From the NCBI RefSeq assembly GCF_000143885.2, contig NC_018582.1:1-64000 (forward strand): a DNA stretch of 64,000 bases. The letters run 5' to 3'. The notes below the pieces were generated by a model. The model saw only the letters and a program-made list of their open reading frames with translations, had not been told where the DNA came from and searched no databases. Made by a program: the position numbers and the translations under genes. Shown one piece after another: positions 8,175-17,980 of this stretch. The first letter of the stretch is position 1. Each line of letters begins with the position of its first letter. Source of the stretch: Gordonia sp. KTR9 (GTDB lineage: Bacteria > Actinomycetota > Actinomycetes > Mycobacteriales > Mycobacteriaceae).

Positions 8175-8735
8175 TCACCCACGGCCTTTCCAACGCTCAT
8201 TCGCTGATTGTCGGGTCATGCCGGCCGCCGCCCCGATATCGGCCCACGAGCGACCCAGTCGGCGGGCCTTTGCCACTGCGGCGTCGAGTTGCGCGTCGGC
8301 GTTCTTGCGGGCATCTGCGGCGGTCCGGATCTCGTAGTCGACGTCGATAGGGTCGAGATGCTCACGCCGCCACACCGCTTGGGCGGCCTCTGCGACCTCA
8401 CGCCGCACGTTGACGTCGAGGTCGGTGTCGGGGGCGAACACGCGATGGCTGGTGAGGTCCTCCAGCGACACTGAGGGGACCCGCGCCCACTGGACAGGAT
8501 CGGTCCAGCTCGACACAGCGGAACTCGATCGGCGGGCGCAATCGCAGGTCAACAGCCAGCCGACGATCTCGGCCGACGGCCGTCGACGATCCTCGTCCCG
8601 GTACCGGCCGGTCTCGACAGTCTCGTAGTCCACGCCTTCGACCATGGTCGACCCGTGGCTCACGGCCCCGTCCTCGAACACGGCCACCAACGCCGCCTCG
8701 TGTAAGTGCGTGTCGCTCTCGTGCATCCAGCCCAT
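8175..8735 (-). CDS. Hypothetical protein with C-terminal helix-turn-helix
   Basis: A 186-residue protein. The last 30 residues (RLGRSWADIGAAAGMTRQSA) form a sigma-70-region-4-like or Myb-like helix-turn-helix. The N-terminal part has a Cys pair (CDC) and is otherwise unknown. I place the start at 8735 because a minus-strand TACCCT -10 box (8747-8742) lies six bases upstream; an ATG seven codons further out lacks such a signal. Two palindromic sites (8758-8773, 8789-8804) cover its promoter, so autoregulation is plausible. It runs convergently with the NACHT gene and a decayed copy lies beyond that gene. Confidence 0.6.
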   Translation of the reverse strand: MGWMHESDTHLHEAALVAVFEDGAVSHGSTMVEGVDYETVETGRYRDEDRRRPSAEIVGWLLTCDCARRSSSAVSSWTDPVQWARVPSVSLEDLTSHRVFAPDTDLDVNVRREVAEAAQAVWRREHLDPIDVDYEIRTAADARKNADAQLDAAVAKARRLGRSWADIGAAAGMTRQSANERWKGRG

Positions 8736-8757
8736 GCAGATAGGGTAGACCCACATC

Positions 8758-8804
8758 GTCAGGATAACCAGACACTGTTTTGATGCCCGTCAGGATTACC
8801 TGAC
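8758..8804. promoter_or_regulatory. Pair of GTCAGG-N4-CC(T/A)GAC operators
   Basis: GTCAGGATTACCTGAC (8789-8804) is a palindrome around ATTA. GTCAGGATAACCAGAC (8758-8773) is a near copy. Their starts are 31 bp apart, close to three helical turns, which suits cooperative binding of two dimers on one DNA face. The first site covers the -35 region of the minus-strand gene starting at 8735. Confidence 0.5.
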
Positions 8805-9136
8805 ATAAGGTACATTATCGGCATTTCAAAGGGGCTGCGGCAGAGTAGGATTCGAGCACCGATGACATAGGTGTTCGTCACGTGACGGAATGTGACGCGC
8901 GGCAGTCCTGTGGATGAAATGGCGACTCGGGCGGAGGTCGTACTAGCTGCGGCTGAACGTCGCAGCGCCTGTCGCGCGAGCGGGCGAGCCACGGCTACCA
9001 AAGAAGCGCAACGATATATATCCTCGGCGCTCACCCGCGCCAGGCGGTCCAGTTCGTTGCTTTCCTCGTCGTTGGGGTTGATATAGAAGCCAACGTCATC
9101 GTCACCGGAGTCTTGCAAGTCGCAGTGGCGATGCAT
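8759..9136 (-). CDS. Doubtful hypothetical ORF
   Basis: The first about 60 of 125 residues look protein-like, with an acidic start and GC-rich third codon positions (NELDRLARVSAEDIYR). The remainder reads through the operator pair at 8758-8804 and looks less natural. A plus-strand ORF (8892-9086) overlaps it. It may be a real gene with a decayed end, or chance. Nothing coding is evident from 9137 to 9320. Confidence 0.3.
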   Translation of the reverse strand: MHRHCDLQDSGDDDVGFYINPNDEESNELDRLARVSAEDIYRCASLVAVARPLARQALRRSAAASTTSARVAISSTGLPRVTFRHVTNTYVIGARILLCRSPFEMPIMYLMSGNPDGHQNSVWLS

Positions 9137-9320
9137 CTCCTAGGCGCTGCTGGTGTACCACTCGACCGAGCGGTTTGAGCTCCGGTCACAGTGCTCCTTG
9201 GTTGCTCGCGTCTTCGTAGCTCACCGGAGAACTCCGAGTCCGTGCACTGACAGCGTCTGGGACCCCACCTCTAGACGCGGGAGACCTCGTGGCGAGGTTG
9301 ACGTACCGGCTGTTCGGGCT

Positions 9321-9842
9321 CTAATTCGTCGGCACTGGGCAGGTCGCCACGGCAACACCGCGTTGAGCCTTGGTCGACTTGTAGGGCTCCTGCGCAGCGT
9401 CGTAAGCTGCTGCGTTTCCGGCGACTCCGGCCGACTTGTCGTTGATCTTTATACGGCACGTAGCGATGGCGGCACGTCCATTGGCAGTGATCGTGATCGC
9501 CGGTGACTGGCCCTCGCCCAATGGATACTGGGCTGACGTCCAACCGATAAAGCCGTGTTGGGAGTCGATCATGGCCCCTGACTCTGTGGTCAGCTTGACG
9601 CGAGTGTCGTCGGTGGACGTCGGAGGCAGGTTCTCGGACACTGTTCCGCTATCTGTTGTGAACTCGACGGTCACTGAGTCAGCACCGACCACCTCAGCTT
9701 GGTACTCGACCATTTTTGGGTCACCAGGTGGTGCTGACGCTTGGCCGTTGCCGGGTGCTGCGTCGGTGTCTGCTGATCCGCAGCCGGCGAGGAAGATGGC
9801 CGCTGCGGCAATGAAACACGTAGCTTTCGTAAATGTCGTCAC
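9321..9842 (-). CDS. Lipoprotein with MmpS-like domain
   Basis: A 173-residue exported lipoprotein: a hydrophobic signal segment ends in the lipobox LAGC with Cys21. Residues about 45-140 follow the MmpS pattern of the Mycobacteriales, a beta-rich Y-x-AEVVG...VTVEFTTDSG segment, a middle region and an ending ITITANG...ATCRIKIND. MmpS proteins assist MmpL transporters, but no mmpL is nearby, so any partner is unknown. GTG start with AAGGGAG about ten bases upstream. The family call is moderate. Confidence 0.6.
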   Translation of the reverse strand: MTTFTKATCFIAAAAIFLAGCGSADTDAAPGNGQASAPPGDPKMVEYQAEVVGADSVTVEFTTDSGTVSENLPPTSTDDTRVKLTTESGAMIDSQHGFIGWTSAQYPLGEGQSPAITITANGRAAIATCRIKINDKSAGVAGNAAAYDAAQEPYKSTKAQRGVAVATCPVPTN

Positions 9843-10105
9843 GCTCGTAGGACTCCCTTATGATTGCGTCGTGCGCACCAACCCGCAGCAGGTGATGTCA
9901 TCTGTTCGGGGCGGCCCGAACTCCGGTACTCACGTGCCCGTCGTGTAGCTCATCGTCAACGGCGGATATGTCGTTACTGACCGCAAGGGAGGCAACGAAT
10001 CCTAGCGCAGTCAGTGGTTGTTCTCCGTGTCGCGACGAGTCGTATGAGCTGGATTTGTCAGCTCGCCCAGCGGCCGCGTAGGCGAGCCGCCATAAGCTCC
10101 GTGTC

Positions 10106-10441
10106 TTATCGCGCCTCGGTGGTGGCGAAGACAGGCAGAATGCAGCTGCCGCCGTTGGTCGGGGCTCCGATAGTCACCACAGACAGTTGCCCGGGTTCCT
10201 TCCATGGTCCGGATGCGGTGAGCAGGGTGGCTGCGAGAGATGAGGTGAGGCAGGCGGCCTGGACTCGGTGTTCGCCGGCCCCGCCAGTGCAGTAGGACGC
10301 GGCGGCGACAATTGCCGATCCGGCCACGCAACCGGTGGGGGCGGCAGACGCTGGCGGCGTGGTGAGTGCTGAGAGGAACAAGCCGACGCCGCACACTGCT
10401 CCAACGATGAGTGTGCGCGACAGTGCGATAGGAGCAGTCAT
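10106..10441 (-). CDS. Small secreted protein
   Basis: A 111-residue protein with a Sec signal peptide (MTAPIALSRTLIVGAVCGVG onward) and a likely cleavage after ASA near residue 33. Four Cys residues in the mature part could form disulfides. I chose ATG 10441 because a minus-strand TACCAT -10 box (10454-10449) lies seven bases upstream, giving a leaderless mRNA. No family is recognised. It is divergent from the lipoprotein gene at 10509. The 9843-10105 gap shows nothing clear. Confidence 0.55.
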   Translation of the reverse strand: MTAPIALSRTLIVGAVCGVGLFLSALTTPPASAAPTGCVAGSAIVAAASYCTGGAGEHRVQAACLTSSLAATLLTASGPWKEPGQLSVVTIGAPTNGGSCILPVFATTEAR

Positions 10442-10508
10442 GAGCGAGATGGTAGTGAAATCGGACATATAGCACCACAGTTCGGCGATTTCTTTGCCTA
10501 GCGTCGCT

Positions 10509-11828
10509 ATGATCCCGCCCATGAGTCCAGCGTCGCAGCTCGCCCAGGTTTCTCGAACGACAAGGAACAGGAGTTCGTGGTGTCGCTGGGTTGGGACCGT
10601 GTCGCTGGTTGTAGTCCTCGCCGGGTGTTCGGAGTCGACACCCGATGCCCCGCCGACCGACGCGTCGGCGCGCCCGTCGGGACAGTCGTCTGGGCCGACG
10701 ACATCGAGTCCGTCGTCAGACGTGACGGCCGCGGCCTCCGTTGCCGTTCCGGACGATCAGGGTGAATACACGATCTCGGCCGGCACGATCTCGCAACACT
10801 GCGACGGGGAAGTGGTCTATAACGGCCAAACTCCCCCAGAACCGCGTGTTTTCGACACCAGTACCGGGAGCTTCAAGACAGCGTCACTTCCGGCCGTCCC
10901 GGCCGGTGAAGAACTCCAAACGAGCCAATGCGTGGTGACCCGCGACGGCGGCGATCTCCGCGTGGCCTACGTCGTTGCCACCCAAACCCCCGCTTCGGGG
11001 CTTGCCCCGCTGAAAAATCACAAGCGGGCCCATCTTCTGACGTTGGACGGCGCGGCCCCAGTAGCCTCCGTCGACCTACCGCTCAGCGCAGAAATACGGG
11101 GTAGCAGCTCTTTCGGCGTCCCGCTCCTGGTGCGAGAGGACGCGGAAGGGGTGCGAACAGAGGTGCTGCGTCCATCTGACCTCACCTCGAGCTGGGCCCG
11201 TCCTGGCGAACCGGCATGGGTATCGACGCCGACGGCACTCGCGATCTACCAGACCGAGAACCCCGCGATGGTCGACATCGTTGATGCGCGATCGGGAAAG
11301 ACCATTGCCAGCGCCCCTATCGTCGAGCAGCTGGATTCGCGAAAGCTCCTTGCTTTCACTGACGGGTTCCGCGTCGGCAATCGCATCATCCGAACCTCCG
11401 ATGGCAAGACTCTGCCCGCGGTCGCTGACACCGACTTCACAGGAACCGAGTACGAACTCTCGCAGGACTTCTTCCTCATGGAAGGTTCAGACCTCCTCCA
11501 GGTCTACGACATCAACACTGGCAAACCGGTCCTTGATCGTCGTGGTGAGGATGTGGGGTCCCTCGACTTGCGGGGGGTGAAGCTGTTCGGCGACAGGCTA
11601 TTTCTGCACTCCACCTCATCGGCGGGCGTCGACACTAGAACAATCATCGGCCTGCCCTCGCAAGCCGAACTCGCGACCACCTGGTCAGCAATTCCCTATG
11701 CCGACCTCGAGGGATGGACACTCACCAGCAGCAACTGCTTGTCCGCTGAACTTGTCATCGAGCACTGCGACGACATGAAGCTCGTCAAGGACGTCGACGG
11801 TCGGTACCCACCCTTCGCCGAGCAGTAA
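10509..11828 (+). CDS. Large lipoprotein, possible beta-propeller
   Basis: A 439-residue protein. After a positively charged start, a hydrophobic helix ends in VLAGCSES, a lipobox, so the mature protein should be anchored on the outer face of the membrane. A Ser/Thr/Pro linker (about 45-80) leads to a beta-rich body with repeating short strands (for example GKTIASAPIVEQL and GKTLPAVADTDF), which suggests a PQQ-like or WD-type propeller. Function unknown. TAGCGT (10499-10504) precedes the ATG at 10509 by four bases; the ATG at 10521 is an alternative start. Confidence 0.65.
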   Translation: MIPPMSPASQLAQVSRTTRNRSSWCRWVGTVSLVVVLAGCSESTPDAPPTDASARPSGQSSGPTTSSPSSDVTAAASVAVPDDQGEYTISAGTISQHCDGEVVYNGQTPPEPRVFDTSTGSFKTASLPAVPAGEELQTSQCVVTRDGGDLRVAYVVATQTPASGLAPLKNHKRAHLLTLDGAAPVASVDLPLSAEIRGSSSFGVPLLVREDAEGVRTEVLRPSDLTSSWARPGEPAWVSTPTALAIYQTENPAMVDIVDARSGKTIASAPIVEQLDSRKLLAFTDGFRVGNRIIRTSDGKTLPAVADTDFTGTEYELSQDFFLMEGSDLLQVYDINTGKPVLDRRGEDVGSLDLRGVKLFGDRLFLHSTSSAGVDTRTIIGLPSQAELATTWSAIPYADLEGWTLTSSNCLSAELVIEHCDDMKLVKDVDGRYPPFAEQ

Positions 11829-11966
11829 CGCCGCCTGCCGTTTGTCCGATTCAACCGATCGGGTGAATCCGAGTGCCGACCCATTTTCGACGCGACTGAT
11901 AGACAAACCCCCTGGTAGCGTCCCGCTCGCAACGTGTCACGCAGAACCTGCGGAAAGAGAGAGCCG

Positions 11967-14900
11967 ATGTCGCGGTCGTCGATGAACAAGCTGAAAGCGA
12001 CCCGGCGAGTGGTGGCCTCGTCTGGAATCGCGGCCGCGCTCCTCGCTGCAGCTCCGATCGGCCTCGCCATCGCCGACCCCTCGACCACGACGGCCCAGGA
12101 CTCCGAAAGCACCACGCAGGTGGCGTCGTCCGACACAGGCACAGACGACACCGAGCCGAATGCCTCAGCGAGCTCCGACGAGGACTCACCAGCAGACAAC
12201 ACCGACGTATCAACCCCTGAGACAGGCGAACCAGCAACCGGCAGCGCTTCTGAACACGACGCCGGTGACCAAGACTCGTCTCCCGATAGCCTCCCGCCCT
12301 CTGGCGTGGACAGTGCGGACGCCAGCCCCCCGACTTCGGGTCCGGCAGCAACCGAGCAACCGGATGGCGCAGCCGATGTCGATGCGCCACCAGCCGAGCA
12401 ACCCTCGACAGGATGGGGCGAGGAGGCATCCGGAGACGACCCGGCATCCTCAGACGCGTCCGAGCAGCCCAGCAGTGACGCCGGTGATGCGGGTGTACCT
12501 CCAGAACAGGGCGCACCTGACGAGCCTGTGGCAGAGACCGCGGCGCCGGATGTTGCGCCGTCAGCCCTTGCGCACTTCAAGCCAGCGCTGCCAGTAGTTT
12601 TCGACGCGCCAGATCTCGTAAACAATCCGATCAGGCAACTGTTCTACCGACTCACCGACGGGCCCGGCGGCGAGGGACTTGTCCTTCTCAATCAGGGTGC
12701 CGTCGCGTTCGCGGTGCTCAATCGTCGTGCGCGCGGCAACGGAGAAGACTACGTCGGTCTCCTAGGACCGGGCGACAAGATGTTCCTACCCAGAACGACG
12801 GTTGCTGAACTCACTCTCGGAAAGCACACCTGGGATCGCGAAGCATCCGAGGTCGACATGACCGACGACACGGTGCGGGCCTTCCTGGCCCGTTCGGTCG
12901 TCGCCGTCACTAACGCGCTGGTCACCTTCGGCGACCCGGATGATCGTTTCGTCAATGTCGGGGAACCGATCACGGCCGACCCGATCTACCTGGCACCCCC
13001 TGCCGGGGTCTCCTACAGCATCCCCGCCAGCAGCGGCGACGGCGTGGTCACGATCCACAACAACAGCGACCAAGACATCGCCGTGCACGATGTGTACGAC
13101 CTCGACGACACGTCGTTCGTGGTGATCCATCCGGGTGGGAGCTACACCATCCCCGCGAGTGTTGAACCCGGGACCCTGTTCGGGTCGCACATGTACCGCG
13201 TTCAGGGCGTCAAGCAGGACGGCGCCATGGTGGTAATCGGCATGATTCAGACCGAGCCAACCAGTGGCATGGTCACCTCCCTGCCCACCGCCACAGTGGA
13301 CGGGCAACTCGTTGGATTACCGCTTCACGGAATCGATTCACCCGACTACGGGCTCATCGACCCGTCGGATCTCTTTCACAATCCCGGTGAGACTGCTCCG
13401 ACGTTCGTGCCCACTGACCCAATTGACGCCGGCATCAGTTACACGGTCGGCAACGGCGACACCGTCACCATCTACAACGATGGTGACCACGCTATCGCTG
13501 TCACCCAGACCACCCTCGGCGGGCAAACCATCGGGTTCAAAATCGTGGACCCGGGTGATTCGGTGACGTGGAATGCTGTCCCCGGTGGCGGACAACTCAC
13601 GGTCACCGGTGGCCGCGGAACCGGCACGAGCGCAGCGATGTACGGGACCATCCTCGACTACCCGAACTACGCCCCAGCATCCAATCCGGCGGGCGACACC
13701 GTCTCATCGATCCCGGTGCGGGCTACCGGACCTGTCAATCACGCCCCTGTCGGATCGATCACCATCGGAGTCGTCGATCCCGAGACCGGCTCGGCGATTG
13801 TGACCGTCGACTTCACCGATGAGGACGGCGATCCCCTCACCTACACCGCCTCGGCGATCCACGGCACCGTGACCGACAATGGCGACGGCACCTTCACCTA
13901 CCGTCCTGACCCGGACTACGCGCACGCCGGCGCACACACCGACATCGTCGTCGTCACCGCATCTGACGGGCATGGCGGCACACGCTCGGCCAGCGCCGAA
14001 GTACAGGTATCCAAACAGAACGCCGCCCCCACAGGATCTTTCAACGCCTCCACGCCGGGCGACCGCGGAATCATCGTCTACACCCCGAACTTCACCGACA
14101 CCGACGGCGACCCGCTGTACTACCAGGTGACCGGTAACCCCCAGCACGGCACCGTCGAGGTTGGGATCGACGGAACCGTGGTGTACACCCCCGATCGATG
14201 GACCTCCATCAACCGGCCGATCACCGACGACTTCACCGTGACGGTCACCGACAACCACGGCGGCACCACAGTTGTGCCCGTAACCGTCGAGGTGCCGCTG
14301 CAAGTTCCGCAGCTATGGTCCTACGACTGGTGGCGCCTCGCCGATCCGACCAACCGGTTCATGACCCCGGATGACAGCCTGATTGGCCAGAGCTACGACG
14401 TCCTGGCCAACCCACGCATCTGGGGCGTGTCCTTCGCGCCGGGCGGCACCCACGACACGCTGACCATCACCAACGACGGCGACCAGGCGATCGCGGTGTG
14501 GCGCCACAACGGCATTACCCCGACTTCCTCGGTCGGCCCCGACGGCCAGTATGTCCCTGGATACAACTACGTCATGAGTATCGGTGACACGGCAGACGAA
14601 TTCGTGATCATCGAACCCGGGTCGACGCACACGTTCGATACCAGTGAACAAGCCACCTACGTCGTCTATGGCGAGCGTCTCGACGATGGCCGCACACCGC
14701 TACTCGGATTCGTAGTCGCAGAGGAAGGAAAGGCCTACAGCTCGCCCGTGCGCGGGGCGATCGAGTACGTCGACGGCGGCCAAGTCGATCGCTACCTTGA
14801 CACCATCCCGAAGACCCGGTGGCTGGCCTTCGACCCTGACGACCGCTTCTTCGACATCAGTGATCCCATCGACCCCAGCGACACCCTGTTCGACCCGAAC

Positions 14901-16295
14901 GGGCCGTGGACGGTGTCGTACGAGAATGGCTCGAGCGAAGGCATCACCTACGAACACCGATACGACGCCGACACCGGCGACCGAGTCATCGTCATCCGCA
15001 ACGGTAGTGACGGCGACATCATGGTCACGCCTACTATCGACACCTACTGGCTCACCGACGCCAACGGCTCCGTCATCGGCACGTCCGGCCCCCCGGAAGA
15101 AGCCGAAGACCCCATTATCCTCAACCCCGGCGAGACCTACGAGTTCGTATACAGCGACTACTTCACAAGTCCTGACTACGGCACCCGCGCGACGTACCTG
15201 CTGGTGCAAGGTGAGCGCGACGAGCTGGGCAGGCCCGTCCGACTCGGCACGATCGGCCTCAACGCATTCCGGGGATCAGACGGCACACTCACCTACGGCG
15301 CGATTCACACCCAGCTAGACGAATACACGGGGCCCCCGGCCAACTCACTGCCGGAGATCGACCTGACCGTGAACTCGCCAGTGGGTGAAGACCACGTGAC
15401 CTACACAATCGTGGCCTCCGACCCCGACGGGGACACGGTGACGCACAGCGTGTCCCCGACATCCAACGGCGGCCGCGTCGTTGTCAATGCCGACGGCACG
15501 GTCACCTACACAGCCTCCCCCAGTCACACAGGCTGGTCCGAGGACAGCTTCACCATCACGTCCGACGACGGCAACGGCGGAATCGTCCGTACAACCGTGC
15601 GTGTCGGCGCCGTCACCGAGGTGGTCACCGCCGCCGATGGAACGACCGGACCGAAGCCAGGAGCGCCGGTCCTCGTGTTCTCTGACGTCGACCAGGGATG
15701 GGCCTACTACAAGTACACCCGCAACCCCGGCCTCTATGGAGCCGGTGAGCGGCAGCGATGGCAGAACTACTTCACCGAAGCCGGCGCGCACACAGCGTCG
15801 GCGAACGTTGTCGAAGCCGTACAACAATCGCGACCAGGCCAAGCGGTCGCAAATCTGGTGCAGTACTTCACCTCACCAGAAAAGATCGAAGAACTCGCGG
15901 TGAAACTGGTCGGACAGTACGGCCTCGCCGGGAAGGCCGCCGCCTACTCGTACAAGATCGGGCAGCTGGTCAACGCCGCAGGAGCGGGCGATGCGACCAA
16001 GGCCACCTCGATGCTTATTGGACTGTTCTCCGACCTCGCCCGCGACGGAGGCAACGCCCCCGCAAGACTGTTCGGCATCGCGACAACCGTCTACCAATAC
16101 GTCGGGGAACAAGCAGCCCAAACAGACTTCGAACTGGTCTGGGACTCTATCCGCTACGAGATCGAAAACCCCGGCGACACATTCATATACGCCATCACCC
16201 ACCCAGCAGAAACCGCAACAGAATTCGGCAATGCGGCCGCAGAGGTCGCCGAAGCCGCACTGAAGGTGTGGGGCGACCTCTGGCTGCGAACATGA
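11967..16295 (+). CDS. Giant secreted surface protein with cadherin/VCBS-like repeats
   Basis: A 1442-residue protein with a signal peptide ending near GLAIADP, then about 160 residues rich in Ser, Asp, Glu and Pro, probably a flexible wall-spanning stalk. The body contains repeated beta-sandwich modules. Two units near residues 590-750 carry the VCBS/cadherin signature DEDGDPLTYTASAIHGTVTD and its near copy with TDTDGDPLYYQVTG, and another lies near 1135-1210. Such Ca-binding repeats occur in adhesins. No LPXTG or membrane anchor is visible at the C-terminus, which is helical and different. GAGAGAG precedes ATG 11967. A TAGCGT box lies at 11916-11921. Confidence 0.75.
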   Translation: MSRSSMNKLKATRRVVASSGIAAALLAAAPIGLAIADPSTTTAQDSESTTQVASSDTGTDDTEPNASASSDEDSPADNTDVSTPETGEPATGSASEHDAGDQDSSPDSLPPSGVDSADASPPTSGPAATEQPDGAADVDAPPAEQPSTGWGEEASGDDPASSDASEQPSSDAGDAGVPPEQGAPDEPVAETAAPDVAPSALAHFKPALPVVFDAPDLVNNPIRQLFYRLTDGPGGEGLVLLNQGAVAFAVLNRRARGNGEDYVGLLGPGDKMFLPRTTVAELTLGKHTWDREASEVDMTDDTVRAFLARSVVAVTNALVTFGDPDDRFVNVGEPITADPIYLAPPAGVSYSIPASSGDGVVTIHNNSDQDIAVHDVYDLDDTSFVVIHPGGSYTIPASVEPGTLFGSHMYRVQGVKQDGAMVVIGMIQTEPTSGMVTSLPTATVDGQLVGLPLHGIDSPDYGLIDPSDLFHNPGETAPTFVPTDPIDAGISYTVGNGDTVTIYNDGDHAIAVTQTTLGGQTIGFKIVDPGDSVTWNAVPGGGQLTVTGGRGTGTSAAMYGTILDYPNYAPASNPAGDTVSSIPVRATGPVNHAPVGSITIGVVDPETGSAIVTVDFTDEDGDPLTYTASAIHGTVTDNGDGTFTYRPDPDYAHAGAHTDIVVVTASDGHGGTRSASAEVQVSKQNAAPTGSFNASTPGDRGIIVYTPNFTDTDGDPLYYQVTGNPQHGTVEVGIDGTVVYTPDRWTSINRPITDDFTVTVTDNHGGTTVVPVTVEVPLQVPQLWSYDWWRLADPTNRFMTPDDSLIGQSYDVLANPRIWGVSFAPGGTHDTLTITNDGDQAIAVWRHNGITPTSSVGPDGQYVPGYNYVMSIGDTADEFVIIEPGSTHTFDTSEQATYVVYGERLDDGRTPLLGFVVAEEGKAYSSPVRGAIEYVDGGQVDRYLDTIPKTRWLAFDPDDRFFDISDPIDPSDTLFDPNGPWTVSYENGSSEGITYEHRYDADTGDRVIVIRNGSDGDIMVTPTIDTYWLTDANGSVIGTSGPPEEAEDPIILNPGETYEFVYSDYFTSPDYGTRATYLLVQGERDELGRPVRLGTIGLNAFRGSDGTLTYGAIHTQLDEYTGPPANSLPEIDLTVNSPVGEDHVTYTIVASDPDGDTVTHSVSPTSNGGRVVVNADGTVTYTASPSHTGWSEDSFTITSDDGNGGIVRTTVRVGAVTEVVTAADGTTGPKPGAPVLVFSDVDQGWAYYKYTRNPGLYGAGERQRWQNYFTEAGAHTASANVVEAVQQSRPGQAVANLVQYFTSPEKIEELAVKLVGQYGLAGKAAAYSYKIGQLVNAAGAGDATKATSMLIGLFSDLARDGGNAPARLFGIATTVYQYVGEQAAQTDFELVWDSIRYEIENPGDTFIYAITHPAETATEFGNAAAEVAEAALKVWGDLWLRT

Positions 16296-16543
16296 GTGCG
16301 CGTGCAATATCTGCCACAGTCGCATTCGAGCGTCACTGTCATAGTGTCCCTACGGGACCGACTTTGTTAAATCTGCCGACAGTCCGGATGCGATCTACAA
16401 ACCGTCAGCGGGTACGACGCACCGGGCCCATGCGCTGCGGACGTCGCTCGTCGAATGCCGAAAGGCATCCTCCGACCGAGATGAGCGCAACAAGGCTTAA
16501 AATTCCCGATGGATTAACTGAACTCTCCTGGATTGCCTGTGGG

Positions 16544-17749
16544 TTACTCACCGTTCTGGTCACCGAGCTTGGCCGCTATCAGCGCCCCTGTGCCTGCGAG
16601 TGCTACTACGCCTAGGCCTGCGACCTTTGGTCCGGCCTCGGCGGCGGCGTTTCGCAACTGCTTCGGGTCGCGGACCGCATCTCTCCACCGGGTGTTAGTC
16701 AACGACTCGCGATGAATCGCGCCTGCAAACGGCACATGAAACTCTTCGATCGAGCGGCCGACTGCGTTGATCGAGTTGACTACCGTGCGTGCCGCACGGG
16801 CATGCAGCAGAACGTTCGCTTGAGCAACACCACCGGCCTCATCGAGGCGGGTCAGAAGGTGTGTTGTCCTTGCGACGAGCTTGCTTCGTCTCTCCTGCAA
16901 CGCCGCAACGACGCCGAGACGATGACCGTCCAGGGACGACGGTGCGGTGTGGAGTACATAGTCGAGTTCGAGATCCGCGAACTCGTTCTGAAGTTGAAAG
17001 CAACGTGTTAGCACGGCCATCCAGACTCCGACCTCTGCCTCAATCTTCTGAGTAGCTGTCGCCAGGGCCTTGACACCCGCCGTTTCGCTAGCCTTGTCAG
17101 CGAGTGCTTCGATGGCGCGGAGCGCATCTGCTTGGACCGTAGCGATCGTACTCGACTCGGATTTAACTTTGTCCCAAGCAATTTGGCGGTCGCCGCCATT
17201 CTCTCTGATTGCCATCGCTTCGTCGATCACGAAGCTGGCCCCGTCCATCTTGGCGAGGACCTCATCCCTCTGCCGGCGACGCACATCATCGAGCTTGCCA
17301 TCGATCGCGACAAGGAGGTGCGTTAACTCCCTGGTCTCGTGTTGCCGGGCGAGCTGAGCCATGGTTCCGGCAACACTGGAAAGGAGAACCGGGTTCATGA
17401 GAAGGGACGCCGGTCCGTCTTCGATCTGAATCCATTTGCTGATCGAGCCGGGAGCGCCGAGCATAGCGTGACTTATGCCCTTGGTCTTCGTCGGCATGAG
17501 GCCGATTTTCTTGACGTGTTCGGCTGACTCCTTTGTGAGTTTTACGTACCGGCCTGCGTTTTCGGAAATATTAGCTGCCGCTTCCGCCGCCTTCGACCCG
17601 GTATCGAGCGCGGACCTTAGCTTGTCGAGCCGAAGCTCCCGAGAGACTGACAAGAGCCCGAACGAGTTAAGGAAATGTTCAACAGCTGATGGGGAGCCGA
17701 TGACAGCCAGCCCTTCACCGTCATGGACTACCTCGACCTCATCAGCCAT
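16544..17749 (-). CDS. Coiled-coil hypothetical protein with C-terminal membrane helix
   Basis: A 401-residue protein, mainly helical, with long heptad-like stretches (residues about 45-85 and 180-310). One hydrophobic Gly/Ala-rich segment near the end (VAGLGVVALAGTGALIAAKL) could insert in the membrane. GGAGG six bases before ATG 17749 sets the start. No family is recognised. Toxins and stress proteins with this helical-plus-tail layout exist, but I see no specific motif. Flanking gaps (16296-16543 and 17750-17980) show nothing clear. Confidence 0.6.
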   Translation of the reverse strand: MADEVEVVHDGEGLAVIGSPSAVEHFLNSFGLLSVSRELRLDKLRSALDTGSKAAEAAANISENAGRYVKLTKESAEHVKKIGLMPTKTKGISHAMLGAPGSISKWIQIEDGPASLLMNPVLLSSVAGTMAQLARQHETRELTHLLVAIDGKLDDVRRRQRDEVLAKMDGASFVIDEAMAIRENGGDRQIAWDKVKSESSTIATVQADALRAIEALADKASETAGVKALATATQKIEAEVGVWMAVLTRCFQLQNEFADLELDYVLHTAPSSLDGHRLGVVAALQERRSKLVARTTHLLTRLDEAGGVAQANVLLHARAARTVVNSINAVGRSIEEFHVPFAGAIHRESLTNTRWRDAVRDPKQLRNAAAEAGPKVAGLGVVALAGTGALIAAKLGDQNGE

Positions 17750-17980
17750 CAACTGCCTCCTCCATCATCTCGTTTGAAGAGTATGCACAGTGACTGACAG
17801 CACCGGGAGTGTGTAAGTATGCGCGATCGGCCCCGCCACATGCGACGGCGATGGCACGGGACGCCCTGGCTCGACCAGCAACCTAACGATTGGCTTAGAT
17901 GCAGGTAGTTAGGTCGGCTTCGGGCCGACCTTCGGGCCATACCAGGTCGTCGGGGTCCTGCCTGCGTTCAAACCCCGGCA

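Noticed and set aside
8892..9086. Plus-strand 64-codon ORF
   Set aside because: Ser/Ala/Arg-rich composition, no ribosome-binding or leaderless signal, and overlap with a slightly better minus-strand frame.
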